Source: Lytechinus variegatus (lineage: Eukaryota > Echinodermata > Echinoidea > Temnopleuroida > Toxopneustidae). Taken from it: a DNA stretch of 64,000 nucleotides. Positions 1 through 13,200 of this stretch are shown here, piece by piece; the first letter of the stretch is position 1, and the number at the start of each line of letters is the position of its first letter. The notes below the pieces were generated by a model. It saw only the letters and a program-made list of their open reading frames with translations, did not search any database and was not told where the DNA came from. The stretch covers positions 68,240,356 through 68,304,355 of the forward strand of contig NC_054740.1 of assembly GCF_018143015.1 (NCBI RefSeq), written 5' to 3'. A program made the translations under genes and the position numbers.

Positions 1-767
1 TACTGAATCTGACGCTGCTTGCTGCTGCTGCTGCTACCACCACCTCATAAGTGTGAGAAATGTACATCAGCTTTGACAACTCTTTTTTTAAAATTTATAT
101 TCGTTGTGAAAAATAGGGATATAGATATTGTTGGCCGTAGCTTAAATCAAAGTATCCCGGACTTTTCCTTCCTTTTGAATAAATATTACAAGCTTCCAGC
201 AAATAACCTGATGACAAATCTTCTTTAGCTGTCTGAATATTTAACAAGACGAAATGACTGTACACTATATACAGATGTAATCGATGATCACATTGCCAAA
301 TATCTATCAAAGATACTTTAAAATTGTCGAAATCAATTATTACGCTATATTCATGTCTTTGAAACATAAATGTTTATGGATACGTAAACGAATACGTAAA
401 CACGATTGTTACTGATAATTTTACAAGCCTTCAAAATAATTTGTTGTTGTTCATATTCACTAATATTGTAAACAAATTCAAATTACTAATGACTCCTGCT
501 GCTGACACAACATTCTAATAATTGCTGATTCTTTCCGACTTGATTTTCTCCAAAACGAAATATTATGGATTTTCCCTCGTACAGATCGAATCAAAAGTGA
601 TCATGGCAAAGCTGCTGCAAAGCTTCGATTTTAGATTGGAACAGTCCCAACGCCACATCATCCTGGCGAATGTCTCCAACAAACCTTTGGACAGATGTAT
701 GACCTACATCAGCCTCCGAGACTAAACTCGGCGTTTAGATTTCTTTACGCAATCTCCCAAACCTGGG

Positions 768-949
768 AGCCGTTTCCTGTTAAAAAGTGTTAGTAAGTTA
801 CGAGCGACTTCAAGAACCACTGGTGACCCTTCCTTGTGGTAAATGATGTACACCAAAATGCTAATTGGCAATGGTTTAGCGCTTGAGAAAGGATCACCAA
901 TCGTTCTTGAAGTCACTCTGAACTTGCGAACAGCTTAATGAAACGGCTT
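768..949. mobile_element. palindromic MITE-like repeat (copy 1)
   Basis: The two ends are imperfect inverted copies of each other, reading roughly GAAGCCGTTTCATTAAGCTG inward, with a shared inner motif (CTTGTGGTAAATG beside CACTGGTGA). The same family recurs at 38740-38906 and, split by another element, around 17.93-18.68 kb. It has no coding capacity. The class is unknown because no target duplication could be read. Confidence 0.6.
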
Positions 950-1075
950 CTTGGTGGGTGATTCGTGAAGTTGTTCTTAAAGTTACACACTACTTGACGC
1001 ACGACTGGAACATGTTCTTAGAGACAAGGTTATACCGGTAGGAAGAAATTCCTTGAATGCTTTGAGCGCCTAGGC

Positions 1076-1192
1076 AGCCCAGCTAAAGCCGGGGTAATAA
1101 TAATAGCAGGGCCCGCTGGGAGAACAGTTTTCGGAACTGAAGCGGCTTCCCTGGGTAAATATACCTATATTATTATTATTATTATTATTATA
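1076..1192 (+). repeat. LINE/SINE 3' tail with ATT repeats
   Basis: A short GC-richer block (CCGGGGTAATAATAATAGCA, then CCCGCTGGGAGAACAG) runs into a TATTATTATT microsatellite. This resembles the 3' tails of CR1/L2-like retroposons, which end in short trinucleotide repeats. No body or head is attached, so it is a truncated copy. Confidence 0.45.
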
Positions 1193-4070
1193 TTGGTGCT
1201 AAGTCAGCTCTATTATCATCTACCACAAGAATGGGTCAGTAGTCATTTGTAAAGTCATCGTAACTTACGAACATCTTTATCGAACACTCGGCAGACACGT
1301 CTCAAAGCCATCACTTAGAGAACTATACAAGTATTATACTTGTATCCCCTAGCCATATCTAAGGTAACGGAAAGATTGAAGCACTAAGCATATTGCAGAG
1401 TAAAACCATTTTCATGCTCCCTATTACAGACCGGATGGCAATGAAAATCACATATCGTAATTTGGGTTGTTTTTTTCTTATTCTTTTTTTAATACAATGA
1501 ATTTTCAAAATAGAAATGAAGCACCTGATGTAGACACTTAAAAAAATGATGAGGTTTTAATTCAATATACTTCCGAAGCCTAGTCATAAATCCCTAATTG
1601 AATTTTTAATGATCAATTTGATATGGCTACATCCTTGCAATAAATAATTTGGAAACTATGGTGTCGTGGAATTATTTTTCATATCAACACTCGATTGCAC
1701 TTATTCCACTTGACACTGGAATGACCTGTGTGTTGTGTTATAAATTCACGGAATGGTCTCCAAATTTGAAATCAACTTGTAATTAAATCGATAAACATGC
1801 CTTTGTGGCTATCATTTGAGGCCATATCGTGAAATAAACAGTGATCCAGGTGTTGTTTCACAGACAGAGACGGCTTTGATGGGAAGAATTATCATTGGCT
1901 ATACCAGCAATTGCAGGAGATGATAGCAAATTTCCTCTTGACTATTGGTTAGACTTACAATGTGATTTACAATTCGAATATTTCAAACAAGGCTATGGTA
2001 ATCAATACATATCATGTGCGCGCATTTTACTTTGACTATCGGGGTTTATTTAATTACTCTCTTATTGTTTCTTATTCAGATTCGAATGTTTTCAACCTGA
2101 TTGACTTCTTGAATATTATGTATTAATTTCTCTTTCATAATTACTAAGAATATTGCCCCTCTATAATGAATTCGAGTTCCCTTGCGCCAACATATCTGTG
2201 TGTTTTTATTATTGTTTATACGCCTTTTCAGTTCATGTAAATACGGAACATTTTGTAATCGGAACAAGTTTCGTTTGGGCCATCGACTCTGGTCAGTAAT
2301 AATGGAACTTCAATGACCAATATGGCATATTTTCTTTCCCTAAATCAAACAAATGAATAAACAACTATTTTTTTCACTATTCATTCAAATACATCATTAT
2401 TCTATCGCAATTCAAATACTGTTCGAAAGAAAATAAATCCAACATGTTTTGAATTATATGACTAGCATTTAGAAAAAGAGACAATTAGTGAACGCAATCA
2501 TATGGCTTGCCGAAGTTGCCGGAGTTAACGAAATACCTTCATTTTGGTTTTCTGAATGGGAATCCAGGTTTGATCAAAGTTAGTCTAAAATTGATGAAAT
2601 AACTAATCATTACCAAAGAGGTAGGCACTTATTATCCAAGGATCGCTTGCAATAATTGTGTGTTGGTATGTTTTTGTATTGTTAATCCAAGTCTTCAGCG
2701 AGGGGTGTAGAGCGAGGTTTCATAAGTTATGGAACAAGAATGTAAAGTCTTAGTAATCTCTTTACGTATTTTTAAAACCTTTTTAATCTTGGCAGTAGGC
2801 TTGTATATATTGCGACTGATTGACTTCATATATGAAAAATACATACTCTCTTATTTCATCCTTTCCTTTCCTGTTATTTCCTTTTCATTAATTCTTTTTA
2901 TTTCTCCCTTGGCGGTGGAACTCCTCCCTCTTCTACGCCAGTGACGCCATAGCTAAATCTGTTTTAATCTTTACTATTTTCATATTTTTATAGAGCACTC
3001 TGCCGCAGAGTTCCGATATTTTCACTCAATGAATTACTCACGCATAATGGAATTCAATTTTAAAACACATTTGTAAATAGAAACAAAAATGATTCTGTCG
3101 AAAGTTTTCTTTAAGTCGACTCGTACTAGATTTGCTTTCATTCATTTAGCATGTGTTTTCATGTGTTATTTATTTCATTGCATGCCATTGATGACATCAT
3201 CGTACAGCATCGTACATCATATAAGATTCTCAAAGTGTAGTAGAAAACCACGAATACTTTAGATTAAGTCACTTTGTCAATGCGTGTAAAGCCAAAATAT
3301 GCTTTAACAGTACTTGGATATGAAAGCAGTATTTTTTAATATAATGAATGTATATAAAGAAGATTAAAACTTTTCTGTAATATACATTTCGAAAGGCATG
3401 GGGTTTATAACTTTTAATAACTTAAATGGGAAGGAGAACAATCTTTACCCTTTAAAAATAGACACTTTATTTACACGTGTAAAGAAAGAAAATGCGATAT
3501 TAAAACATATTCCATCTAGCAATAATTCTGTAAGTCACCATGACAAATGGTTTTCGGAGAAATTAGAGGACAGCGTACTTCGTCGATTGAATAATATATA
3601 GACTAGGTGTGGGATTAGTGCATTTTCAATGTGAGATTCAATTCCACAGAAGAAACTTTATGTAATCTAAGTGAAAATATATGTGCCTAAAAGTGTGTAC
3701 GGATGATGATAACCAACTTGTATATTGTTTTGAAAAATGATCGTACGCCCACCTCGTTATTACGCAAAGCTCTTCATCAGGTAATTGAAATGAGAAAAAA
3801 AATCTTATTAAGTGACTGTCTTGGAATAAAATCATACTTGTATATTTCTGTATCCATTTCTGTCTGTGTTTTATTTGCATTCTGCATGGAAACAAATTGA
3901 ATCGAATTTGCTTGTTATATATGTTTTTGTTTCTGTTTATGGCAACTCCCGTATGGAACTCGACATGACAGCGTTATGTTGGTAAGCACCAAGCTGGTAT
4001 GTAACCAATTACTTAGGAAACATTTTACATCTAATCAGTAATTGTGGCTGACCTTATAGACGTCAGATCT

Positions 4071-5145
4071 AAAGGCCTGGTCACACCGCCCGAGCGTTGT
4101 TGGAGCGGTAGGGAGAGAGGGTCGAATTTCACTCACAAAATTTGGGAAATCTAAAATGGTGAACGGTAGCGAGCGGTGATGATTTTTGTCTCACCTGCGA
4201 AGCAGAGTGAGACTATAGGCGCCGCTTTTCCGACGGCGGCGGCGTCAACATCAAATCTTAACCTGAGGTTAAGTTTTTGAAATGACGTCATAACTTAGAA
4301 AGTATATGGACCTAGTTAATAAAACTTGGCCATAAGGTTAATCAAGTATCACCAAACATCCTGCATGAGTTTCACGTCACATGACCAAGGTCAAAGGTCA
4401 TTTAGGGTCAATGAACTTTGGCCGAATTGGGGATATCTGTTGAATTCCCATCATAACTTTGAAAGTTTATGGATCTGATTCATGAAACTTGGACATAATA
4501 GTAATCAAGCATCACTGAACATTTTGTGCAAGTTTCAGGTCTAATGATTAAGGTCAAAGGTCATTTAGGGTCAATGAACTTTGGCCGAATCGGGGGTGTC
4601 TGTTGAATTACCATCATAACTTTGAAAGTTTATTGGTCTAGTTCATTAAACTTGGACATTAGAGTAATCAAGTATCACTGAACATCCTGTGCGCGTTTCA
4701 GGTCACATGACCAATGTCAAAGGTCAATGAACTTTCTCCGAATTGGATGTATCTGTTGAATTACCATCATAACTTTGAAAGTTTATGGATCTGATTCATG
4801 AAACTTGTACATAAGAGTAATCAAGTATCACTGAACATCCTGTGCGAGTTTCAGGTCACATGATCAAGGTCAAAGGTCATGTAAGGTCAGTGAACTTTGG
4901 CCATGTTGGGTTTTTTGTTGAATAACCATCATATCTCTGTAAGTTTATTGGTCTAGTTCATAAAAAGTGGACATAAGAGTAACCATGTATCACTGAACAT
5001 CTTGTGCGAGTTAGAGTAGTATTCAAAGTCAGCACTGCTGCTATATTGAACCGCGTGATGCAGGTGAGACGGCCAGAGGCATTCCACTTGTTTATTTTTT
5101 CTCTCCGCTCCACGACCGCTCCAACAACGCTCGGGCGGTGTGACC
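4071..5145. mobile_element. DNA transposon-like element with ~30-bp TIRs
   Basis: The left end GGTCACACCGCCCGAGCGTT and its continuation GTTGGAGCGG at about 4079-4108 are repeated in exact inverse at about 5117-5145. No transposase frame lies between, so this is non-autonomous. A second, nested repeat bounded by inverted TCTCACCTGC (about 4190 and 5060) and containing a 163-bp tandem array fills most of it. The superfamily is not assignable because the target duplication is unclear. Confidence 0.65.
4270..5010 (+). repeat. 163-bp tandem repeat, about 4.5 units, with AGGTCA motifs
   Basis: Successive units share CATCATAACTTTGAAAGTTT, CATGAAACTTGGACAT, AATCAAGTATCACTGAACAT and AAGGTCAAAGGTCA in the same order. 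The AGGTCA-A-AGGTCA core starts at 4388, 4551, 4714 (first half degenerate) and 4867, giving spacings of 163, 163 and 153 bases. The units are diverged and non-coding. The AGGTCA-type direct repeat with one-base spacing is the textbook DR1 form for nuclear receptors; any binding here is untested inference. Confidence 0.75.
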
Positions 5146-5179
5146 TAGACTTTAATCTCGGGCCGTTATATCAAAGTGG

Positions 5180-5254
5180 AGACAAAGGTAGAGTAGGGAT
5201 TCGAACTCACAACCTTGCGATTATGAGTCCAATGCTCTTAACCGCTGGACCAGG
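5180..5254 (-). pseudogene. tRNA-like sequence (CAU anticodon loop)
   Basis: On the minus strand a polymerase III type A box (TGGTCCAGCGGTTAAGAG), an anticodon loop CTCATAA and a B box (GAGTTCGAATCCC) occur at tRNA spacing. The T-stem does not pair well (GTGAG against CCCTA) and the acceptor stem is not convincing, so it is more likely a decayed tRNA or SINE head than a working gene. It lies just outside the TIR element at 4071-5145. Confidence 0.4.
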
Positions 5255-6562
5255 GCTGGTGTGTGGGGGCGCGCGCGTGTGTGTGAGTATATAAAGATAA
5301 GCAAGGTTACCTTGAGTTCGATATCACTTAAATATTCAAGCCTCCTGCAGTTACTCTTGATTCAAAACTTTATTCATCGAGAATTGATTTCTGATCGATG
5401 CTAAAGCAAGATCTGTACCATTCTACCATTCTGTACCAAGATCATCACTAGTATGGGGGGGGGGGGGCAAAAAAAGGCCCGCTTTGCTCTAGCCTATAAT
5501 CTAGGCGGAGGCTGCAGTTATTGCTTTGCTGTTTTTAATATGCTGAACGCAAGCGATACGTCTGATGTGGCAAAGACTACCGTGTCACCCCTTGTACACA
5601 CTCCCGTCTGCTAATCAATATTCATGTTTATTCAAAATGGCGGATTTATGGATAATTTAACAACCGCGCCAAGTACGGAATACCGAAGTTACGTTCGACC
5701 AATCAGATATAAGAAGTCGCAAAGAAAAAAAAATCCGCTCGTCCATTATAATGGGGGTAAACAAAATCAGGAGATAGGGATACATAAACTTAATGGCCCG
5801 TATTCTGAAGTCGGGTTTACAGTGGTGGTTTAACTATAGAGAGTCAATTCGGGCACAAATCCCTATCAGTACACATTCAATTCCTTAACTCGTATGACAC
5901 CCATATTATTCATAATTTTCTAGGAATTATATTTGAAGTATGTTTGTTCATTTAAAAAAACAAAAGGAACAAGATAGTAGACATTAGAAATATACAATTT
6001 TTTTGGCTCCCCATAATTTTAGTACAGAGTTAGACCTTGGTCTAAGTTAAACCTGATTTAACTTTGGTCTAAGTTAAACCTGATTTCCGTAGACAGGCCA
6101 ATTCTACAAAAACAGTGTTTTTATCTTTTTAGACAACCGTTATATATCAAAATTTAGATAAAATGTGTTTTGAGAGACCTGACGTCAAATTAACGATTTT
6201 TAATTCGTATTTCCCCATGATCTCGTCGTTTGACATGTTGTGGTACTGGGACTGGTACCTGCATTGCTGGTCGTGTGCAAACGACTTGAGACATCTACAT
6301 CATAAAAACCGTGATCGCGAAGATAACCGTGACACATAGGGATTGCCTGGCTTTTTCCATATCCTGTTGGTAAAGCAACATATCCTTCCCGTCGTCAATA
6401 ACTCTACGAATGGCAGATTCTTGAAGGTCTCAGAATTTGCCACTAGGAATGCCGAGTTATCGGCAGCAGAATCCAAACACTGGATCCAAACTTTCTCGCG
6501 TGTACTCATACTCGCCATTTGGATGAAGAAAGTGACGTAATTTCACATTACTTATATATTAA
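5255..6562. other. repeat debris, no gene seen
   Basis: The stretch contains a poly-G run near 5454-5468, one arm of an inverted repeat (5491-5585, partner at 7313-7397), and a ~25-base direct repeat around TTTGGTCTAAGTTAAACCTG near 6020-6085. Short open frames here match nothing I know. Confidence 0.5.
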
Positions 6563-7166
6563 AGGTCAAGTCCACCTCAGAGAAATGTTGATTTGAATCA
6601 ATAGAGAAAAAATCAGACAAGCACAATGCTGAAGATTTCATCAAAATCGGATTTAAAATAAGAAAGTTATGACATTTCAAAGTTTCGCTTATTTTTAACA
6701 AAATAGTTATATGAACGAGCCAGTTACATCCAAATGAGAGAGTCGATGATGTCACTCACTCACTATTTCTTTTGTTTTTTATTGTTTGAATTATACAATA
6801 TTTCAATTTTTACGAATTTAATGATTAGGACCTCCTTGCCTGATGCACAAAATGTTAAAATAATGGAATTCCATGTGTTCAGGGAGGAATGAAACTTCAT
6901 TTCACATGACAATGACGAGAAAATAAAAATATTTCATATTTCAAACAATAAAAAACAAAAGAAATAGTGAGTGAGTGACATCATCATCTCTCTCATTTGC
7001 ATGTAACTGGCTCGTTCATATCACTGTTTTGTTAAAAATAAGCGAAACTTTAAAATGTCATAATTTTCTTATTTTACATCCGATTTTGATGAAATTTTGA
7101 GTGTTATGCTTGTTGAACTTTTCTCTTTTTATTCAAATCAAGTTTTTGTTGGGGTAGACTTGTCCT
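6563..7166. mobile_element. TTAA-flanked non-autonomous element, copy 1 (604 bp)
   Basis: Inverted ends AGGTCAAGTCCACC (left) and the inverse of AGGACAAGTCTACC (right) are bounded by TTAA on both sides (6559-6562 and 7167-7170). The inner halves are also roughly palindromic, including ATGATGTCACTCACTCACTA and its inverse. A second copy at 17968-18576 has the same ends and an empty site in the paralogous block. TTAA targets are the signature of piggyBac-type transposases, but no transposase is encoded. Confidence 0.8.
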
Positions 7167-7170
7167 TTAA

Positions 7171-8740
7171 ATATGCAATACCTTCCTCTTTCCAACTTAT
7201 TTTTGATTGGCCCTATGTATTATTCGTACATACGCATGAGAAAGTTTTGTACGAAAAACTGTCATTTCATTGTTAATAATAATAAAAAACGTCCAAAGCA
7301 AGACGCAGTTCGGAGTCTTTGCCACATCAGAAGTATCGCTTGCGTTCAGCGTAACAACAAATACAATAACCGCAGCCTCCGCTGTAGATTATAGGCTCGC
7401 TATGCTCCTGTATGGTCTAAAAACATTTTTTCTATGTTCTCAACGAATCATCTAATGTTAAGATGATCATGAAAAAAAGGAAACGTAGCAAACTGTGTTA
7501 CTAAATAACTATCTCCTCTCCTCCGCTCATTCTTCGTCTCGTTTTAAATCATCCACTTCGTTGATGCGAGGGCAGATGATGCAATTCGATGAATGTATAA
7601 ACAATTGCAAACCGCCACCGTCATATTTCAATCTTTACTTTAATTGAACTGTAGGGCATAGAAAGCCTTACTTTGAAACCCGGTCCTCAGAGATTCGAGA
7701 ACATGTCTCTGTGTAATTAAATGTAAGCAGCATGAATGCCATCTTTCCCCTGGTGCCATATCAGGTTGCTGTTTCCATGGAGGTTCAATTCTGGTGTTTA
7801 GAAAGATGATTGTCGCAGAATTAACCCATATAAATTGAGTGGAAGAGATTTACCTTACGGTTAGAGCGTACGGTAAATATAATGATGGTCTCATTAATTT
7901 ATAGGTTTTTCCTTTCTTCATCATTGGTCGTGCAGATACCTAGCAACCTTCAAAACGTGAAATTCACAGTAATAAAATAGCACATTGTTTAAGCCTATCA
8001 CTCTAACAACAAATGGTTTAATTTTTTTTAATTGCTAAAACTTTTTAACAACTTGTTTAAACAGTTGTTTATAAAATTTATACAGTTGTTTAAAAGGTTT
8101 AAACAGTTGTTTATAAAGTTTATACAGTTGTTTAAAAGTTTAAGACGGCCTTAAACAACGTACTTAAAATTGTAAACTGTGTTTTTACGGTGAAGTGTTC
8201 TTAAAATTCACCTTACCTCTTACCTTGTTAAGGTTTTGTTTTTAATTCATTTTATTGGCATTCTCAATGACTGGTCGTCATTGTTAAAATAGTCTATTTC
8301 AAGTTATTAAAGATAAACGATGAAAGCATGTCATGAAGTTTATTTTTCAATCAGTTCAATCAGCAGGTAAAAATATGGTTATCAAAATACAATAATACAA
8401 AGATATAGATAAAATCACATGATCAAAAATGAAAAATGGCTTTTGTATAAAACCCTAGAGGGATTGTCTTGATAGCCGCCACAACATGAAATGAATTAGT
8501 AAAGAAACAGAATAACTCAGAAGGAACGAAACATCACAATAGTTTGATCGCATTAAAAAACACCAAAATAACCTTGATCAAGATATATATGACTCTTTCC
8601 ACGAATTAAGAACCCATCCAAACTGGCAAATGTTTTATGTTCATTTTGAGATATCAAAAGAAATCTAGACCATGTAGACAGATGACAAGAATATACTGCG
8701 CACAAATGACGAATGCACTTCAGGTCGTTGATATATTTAA
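7171..8740. other. AT-rich spacer with one inverted-repeat arm and a short tandem repeat
   Basis: Around 7313-7397 lies the inverse of 5491-5585. Around 8045-8145 a ~42-base unit built from CAGTTGTTTATAAA and CAGTTGTTTAAAAG is repeated about twice, within a stretch whose outer ends (CACAGTAATAAAA near 7968 and the inverse of CACCGTAAAAACAC near 8190) suggest a small TIR element. No gene is seen. Confidence 0.5.
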
Positions 8741-9335
8741 AGGGGAATCCAACCCAAATAAAAACTTGTTTTCATAAGGAAAAGAAAAATCAGACAAGTT
8801 GATAGGTGAAAATTTGAACAATATTCGACAAACAACAAGAAAGTTATGAATTTTTAAAAGTTGTAAATATTGGTAATCACTATACCCATGGAGACTTCAA
8901 ATTGGCCGCATATGGGATGTCATAGTGATGTAAGGCAAGGACTACTCTTCCATGTACTCCAATACATATTGTGGCTAAAATGTCATTTTTCCCAAAAGTT
9001 TTATTTCAAATTATATTTTTCTTTCATGAGGACATACTACAATATACTACCTGGGTTATATTTAGATTACTGCCCCAGGGGAATGGGTACTTAGGAGAAA
9101 ACCACAAATCCCTGATAATAAAGTACATGGCCTATGGGATAGTTGTCCTTGCCCCTTGTCATAATTTACTTACACAGTTGCCAATTTGAAATCTACATAG
9201 TATTAGTGATCTCAATTTTAAAGCAGCTATAACTTTCTCATTGCTTGTCCGATTTCTTTCAAACTTTCACCGTTCTGTTTAATTTATTTTTCTCCTTCCC
9301 AACATAACATTTTATGGCCAAGGCTGGATTCCCCT
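8741..9335. mobile_element. TTAA-flanked non-autonomous element, second subfamily (595 bp)
   Basis: Inverted ends AGGGGAATCCAACC and the inverse of AGGGGAATCCAGCC lie between TTAA at 8737-8740 and TTAA at 9336-9339. The size matches the ~600-bp TTAA elements at 6563 and 17968 but the ends differ, so it is a sister subfamily. No transposase frame is present; the short open frames inside are not protein-like. Confidence 0.7.
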
Positions 9336-10299
9336 TTAAGTTGAACATTTCAGCCTCCTATTGGTCATCAAGCTTACCCTCGCTGCTTCGTTTCCCTGCT
9401 TATGCATACATTTAGTTAACATATCAATATTTATACTTCAAATAATTTGGAAGTTCACAAGGCTGATGCATCTCAATGAAAGTAATCATAGCAGGCGGAA
9501 CGACACGTCGCGGCGCTGCCATGTCGGCAGTTGATTTACAACGTTTGCCTCAGAAGCTCGATCCGATGCTTATTTAAATGCGGTTTGTTGATGATGGCCT
9601 GCATTAAACTTCGAAAGCAGTTATAGCGACCGACATACAGTGGAGCCTCTCAGGGTTTTCTCTTAAAAGAATTGGAGAATCCATTCTTAGAAATTTCTTA
9701 CACATACAAGATTACCCTTCTTGTCATTCGATGATACCTTGTACCGTTGCAGATTTTCCTGGTGTTTAATTATAAATTATAAACTTGCTCAGTTGTCTGT
9801 CAGTTAAACTTCTTCATCGATTTGAATGCAGGGAATGTAGAAGAGCACCGCTTTTTGAAGGTATGTTTCACTCAGTGTAATATAGTATTGTCATCATCAT
9901 CAAAACGGGAGGGGTATTTCATTTAAGAATAAAAATATTGTTTTTATTGACTTATGTATTAAACATAAGTATTCCAGTCACAGAATCCCGTATGAAGGAA
10001 AGACAGTTGGCCCGTTTTCAGGTGAACGCCCCTTAGTTCCCACTTTGTTAAGACTGAAGATGATGTCGAGATCCAACTTCAAAGCGTACCGTTTTACAAA
10101 CTCACATGATATCCAAGATCGGACAGTATTTCTGTTTTTGCTGTTAAGTACTTGAATAGTGTAAGGAACTACCCAATACTGCTAATTTAATGCTGCGGTG
10201 ATTATGATGACAAAAAAAATCGTTATCAGGATAGTTTCAGTCACATTTCTTCAGTATATGCAAATTATTCGTTAATTCTACAAAAAATTCAGAGTGATA

Positions 10300-13200
10300 A
10301 TGGCCTGGAGTAATCATCTATCTACCATCCGGAATGTGATCGTCCTGTTATTGATGACGAGGACTCTCATCGCGTCAACGATGTTGACTCCTGTATCCCA
10401 AGAGACCACGGAATCATCTCTGTCCTCAACCGGGCTGGACATGAATAGTCGAGAGATAGATTGTGAAGAACAATCACATCAGGAACCTCAAAGTACGTAG
10501 AATCCTTTTTTTTCTCGAATAAATAAATTAGCATCGACAGTTCTCTTTTTCTTAAAAAACACAATGAAATCAGTTTTATTTTTGTAATCAATAAACAATA
10601 TAATAGGTTATGGGTTTAAGCTCTCACACTTGATAACTTGGCAGCTGCAGCAAAGTCCTTTGGACGCAGCGTATGGAGACGTTATATCATGTCATCTAAT
10701 ACAAGAACAGCTGTTTTTTTATCATTAGTAGTTATATTAGTGGCAGCATGACATGGCCATGGGAAGTGGGTGTGCTGGGGTTACTGAAGTACCCCTAAAC
10801 TTTTCATTGGGGATGCAGCGTGTATTATTTTAAAAAGGCAACACCCCTATTATTTCTGGACGGCATGACAAAATGGAGAAATGTAACCAAATTGACCAAA
10901 AAAAATTTCAGAAACCAATTTTTTCTTGCTCGTCAAATTTCTCGGGACGAAATTACCTCCATTTTAGCGTTAAATCTTCTTCTTTTTTCTTGTCAAATTG
11001 ACATCGCATCCCCAGTCAAAAAATCGTTTCCAGGGCCCTGCAGCATGATCAGTGGAAGAAGAAGTGGTGGTAGTAATTTCTAGTAGTAGTAGTAGTAGTA
11101 TAGTAGTAGTAGAACTAGCAGTATGAAGCAGAACTAGTAGGAGGAGGATGAGGAGTCTTTTCTCTCGAAATGATCATGATCATGTAGTAAATAAAAGCCT
11201 TGGAAGTGCATGACTGTCCGCAGACGACGGGGAGGATAGTGGCTGTAGTGATCATAATGATAATGATTATGCTAATACAGGATTCACGAGGGTGACTCGT
11301 TCAACAAATGTTAACAAACAAACAACTGGACCTTAACAATCACTTCACTTCAACAATTCTGCGTTCATTTTCTCCAACTGCAGGTTTATCCGAGGGTCCA
11401 TCGAATGTCACGATAGGAAATTTGACGATTCCGATTTGCCCCGACCGGCACAGCTGCCCAGAAAAATCTTGTATGGTAAATGAGGATGGTAATCGAGGAT
11501 GTTCTTGTGATGAATTTTGTCAGTTCTTCGGTGACTGCTGCCCTAAGACTGCGTCCAAAGATCACCAAAGAGAATCCAGCAACAACGACACTTTGTACGG
11601 ATACGACCGTTCTTACTTTAGCTGTGAAAGAATAGAAAAAAATCCCAGTTCGTCCTATTACTATCTTATCTCAAAATGTTCTGATGCATCTGTTAGCTAT
11701 CAAATGAGGGAGAAATGTGAATCGCCGTCTGTCCATTTAGGATCACTCAATTATGAGTCTATTCCACTTTCTCTGGATGATATAGTAAGCTATAGGAATG
11801 TATACTGCGCGATTTGTAACGGAGTGGAACTCTTAAAACTAACACCGTGGAAGGTAATACTTCACTGTCCTGATGATGTCGTTGAAGACCTGAAAAACCA
11901 CTCGCGAACAGTAGATGAAATAGTTCGTGACATGTTATGTCCATTTTCCATGGTTCCTTCTTCAGAGGGAACAGCAGCGAGAATATGCATTGGGGATTCC
12001 GTAAACTACGTAGAAAAATGTCCATCCCTCGCTGACATAGCACTTCAGTTTGTATGCTCGTCTTTTAGCGCGCATATTTTCCTGGAGAATAGATATGGAG
12101 ACTGTGTTTCGTATAAAAACCCTGTTTGTTACGCCTGCAACGTCGGAGAGTTTCCGCCTGGTCGACGAATGTGTCCCCCTGAATGTTCTGGAGGACCTGG
12201 AATTAAAAGTGTATCGTTTACGAGTCCCTTGTCCATCCTCTTTGATTTTTCATCTGAGAGTGGAGTCAAAGTAGTTCAAGAAAACACGGTTATTTCTGAA
12301 ACAACAGTTGCGTGTCAGTCAGGAGAGGTTTTCGATCCATACATTGGCTCATGTCTTAGACTATCATGTCCTGATGGCTACGAAATGATCGGAGATAAAT
12401 GTGCCAAAGAAGTCTCAGCAGATGATTCAGTTTGCCGTCTCCTAGAATCATATGAAAGCAACGTGGTCACGGCTATTATGATTACAAGTGACCAAGGACT
12501 GTGCCAAAGTTTACATTTGATACATGAAAGTTGCAATTTCGCGAGGTTACTGATTACTATGAAAAACCAAACTTTAATAGAATGCGAAGAGAATGATTTC
12601 GGTGGTCAGTACAAAACAGTTCTCATGTGGCAATTAAACCAACGCTGTCTGGATTCTGATTTCAACGATATAAGTATCATGATTACTGATTTATCTCTTA
12701 ACGCTTCAAACAACACCGAGTGTCAAATCTCCTCTTTTTCCATATCAAGTAGATGTGCACTGCTTGGTAATGGTGAGAGTATCTATACAAATTTTACAGA
12801 TCTAAGAAGTGATTCTGACCCGAGAGGCGACCAGCATCTCTTCAACACGACCCCGAACATACGTTCCACTAACGGATTTAAGGTATTCGCAGCAAGTTAC
12901 AACTCTATACCCAATAGAAATGATACCACGGAGAACATGTCAACGTTCAGATGTATCCCCGCGACTGACGAGCTCTTATGTCCCAGCTACGTATTTAACA
13001 TCAGTTTGTTTATCCGTCTTGGAGACAGTGGCATGTTGAAATACTTGCCATCAGGTGATGTCATTTCACCGGGCGAATACGTTTTACTTGATAGTGACAC
13101 GATCCGAGTGTGTCAGTTCCTGAGCCAAAATGTCACGTTTAATGAAACAACGCAGGACTTTTTCTTCTACTACTCAGCCATACAAACAACTCTTAGCCTT

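Larger units (their letters stand above)
1..4070. other. gene-free AT-rich stretch
   Basis: I see no exon chain or recognisable protein here. The reading frames present are under 90 codons, resemble no family I know, and are not bounded by convincing splice sites. The stretch holds a palindromic element near 0.77-0.95 kb and a LINE/SINE-type 3' tail ending in ATT repeats near 1.08-1.19 kb, both listed separately. The rest (1.2-4.07 kb) is low-complexity AT-rich DNA with no structure I could support. Confidence 0.6.

Noticed and set aside
4388-4879. Functional nuclear-receptor enhancer
   Set aside because: Only motif matches in a tandem repeat are visible; reported as an observation, not as a regulatory feature.
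5180-5254. Working tRNA-Met gene
   Set aside because: A and B boxes and the CAU loop are present, but T-stem and acceptor pairing fail, so it is scored as a tRNA-like relic.
10820-11083. 87-codon frame inside GPCR intron 1 as an extra exon
   Set aside because: Exon 1 and exon 2 already join in the correct phase, and the frame lies in repeat debris.
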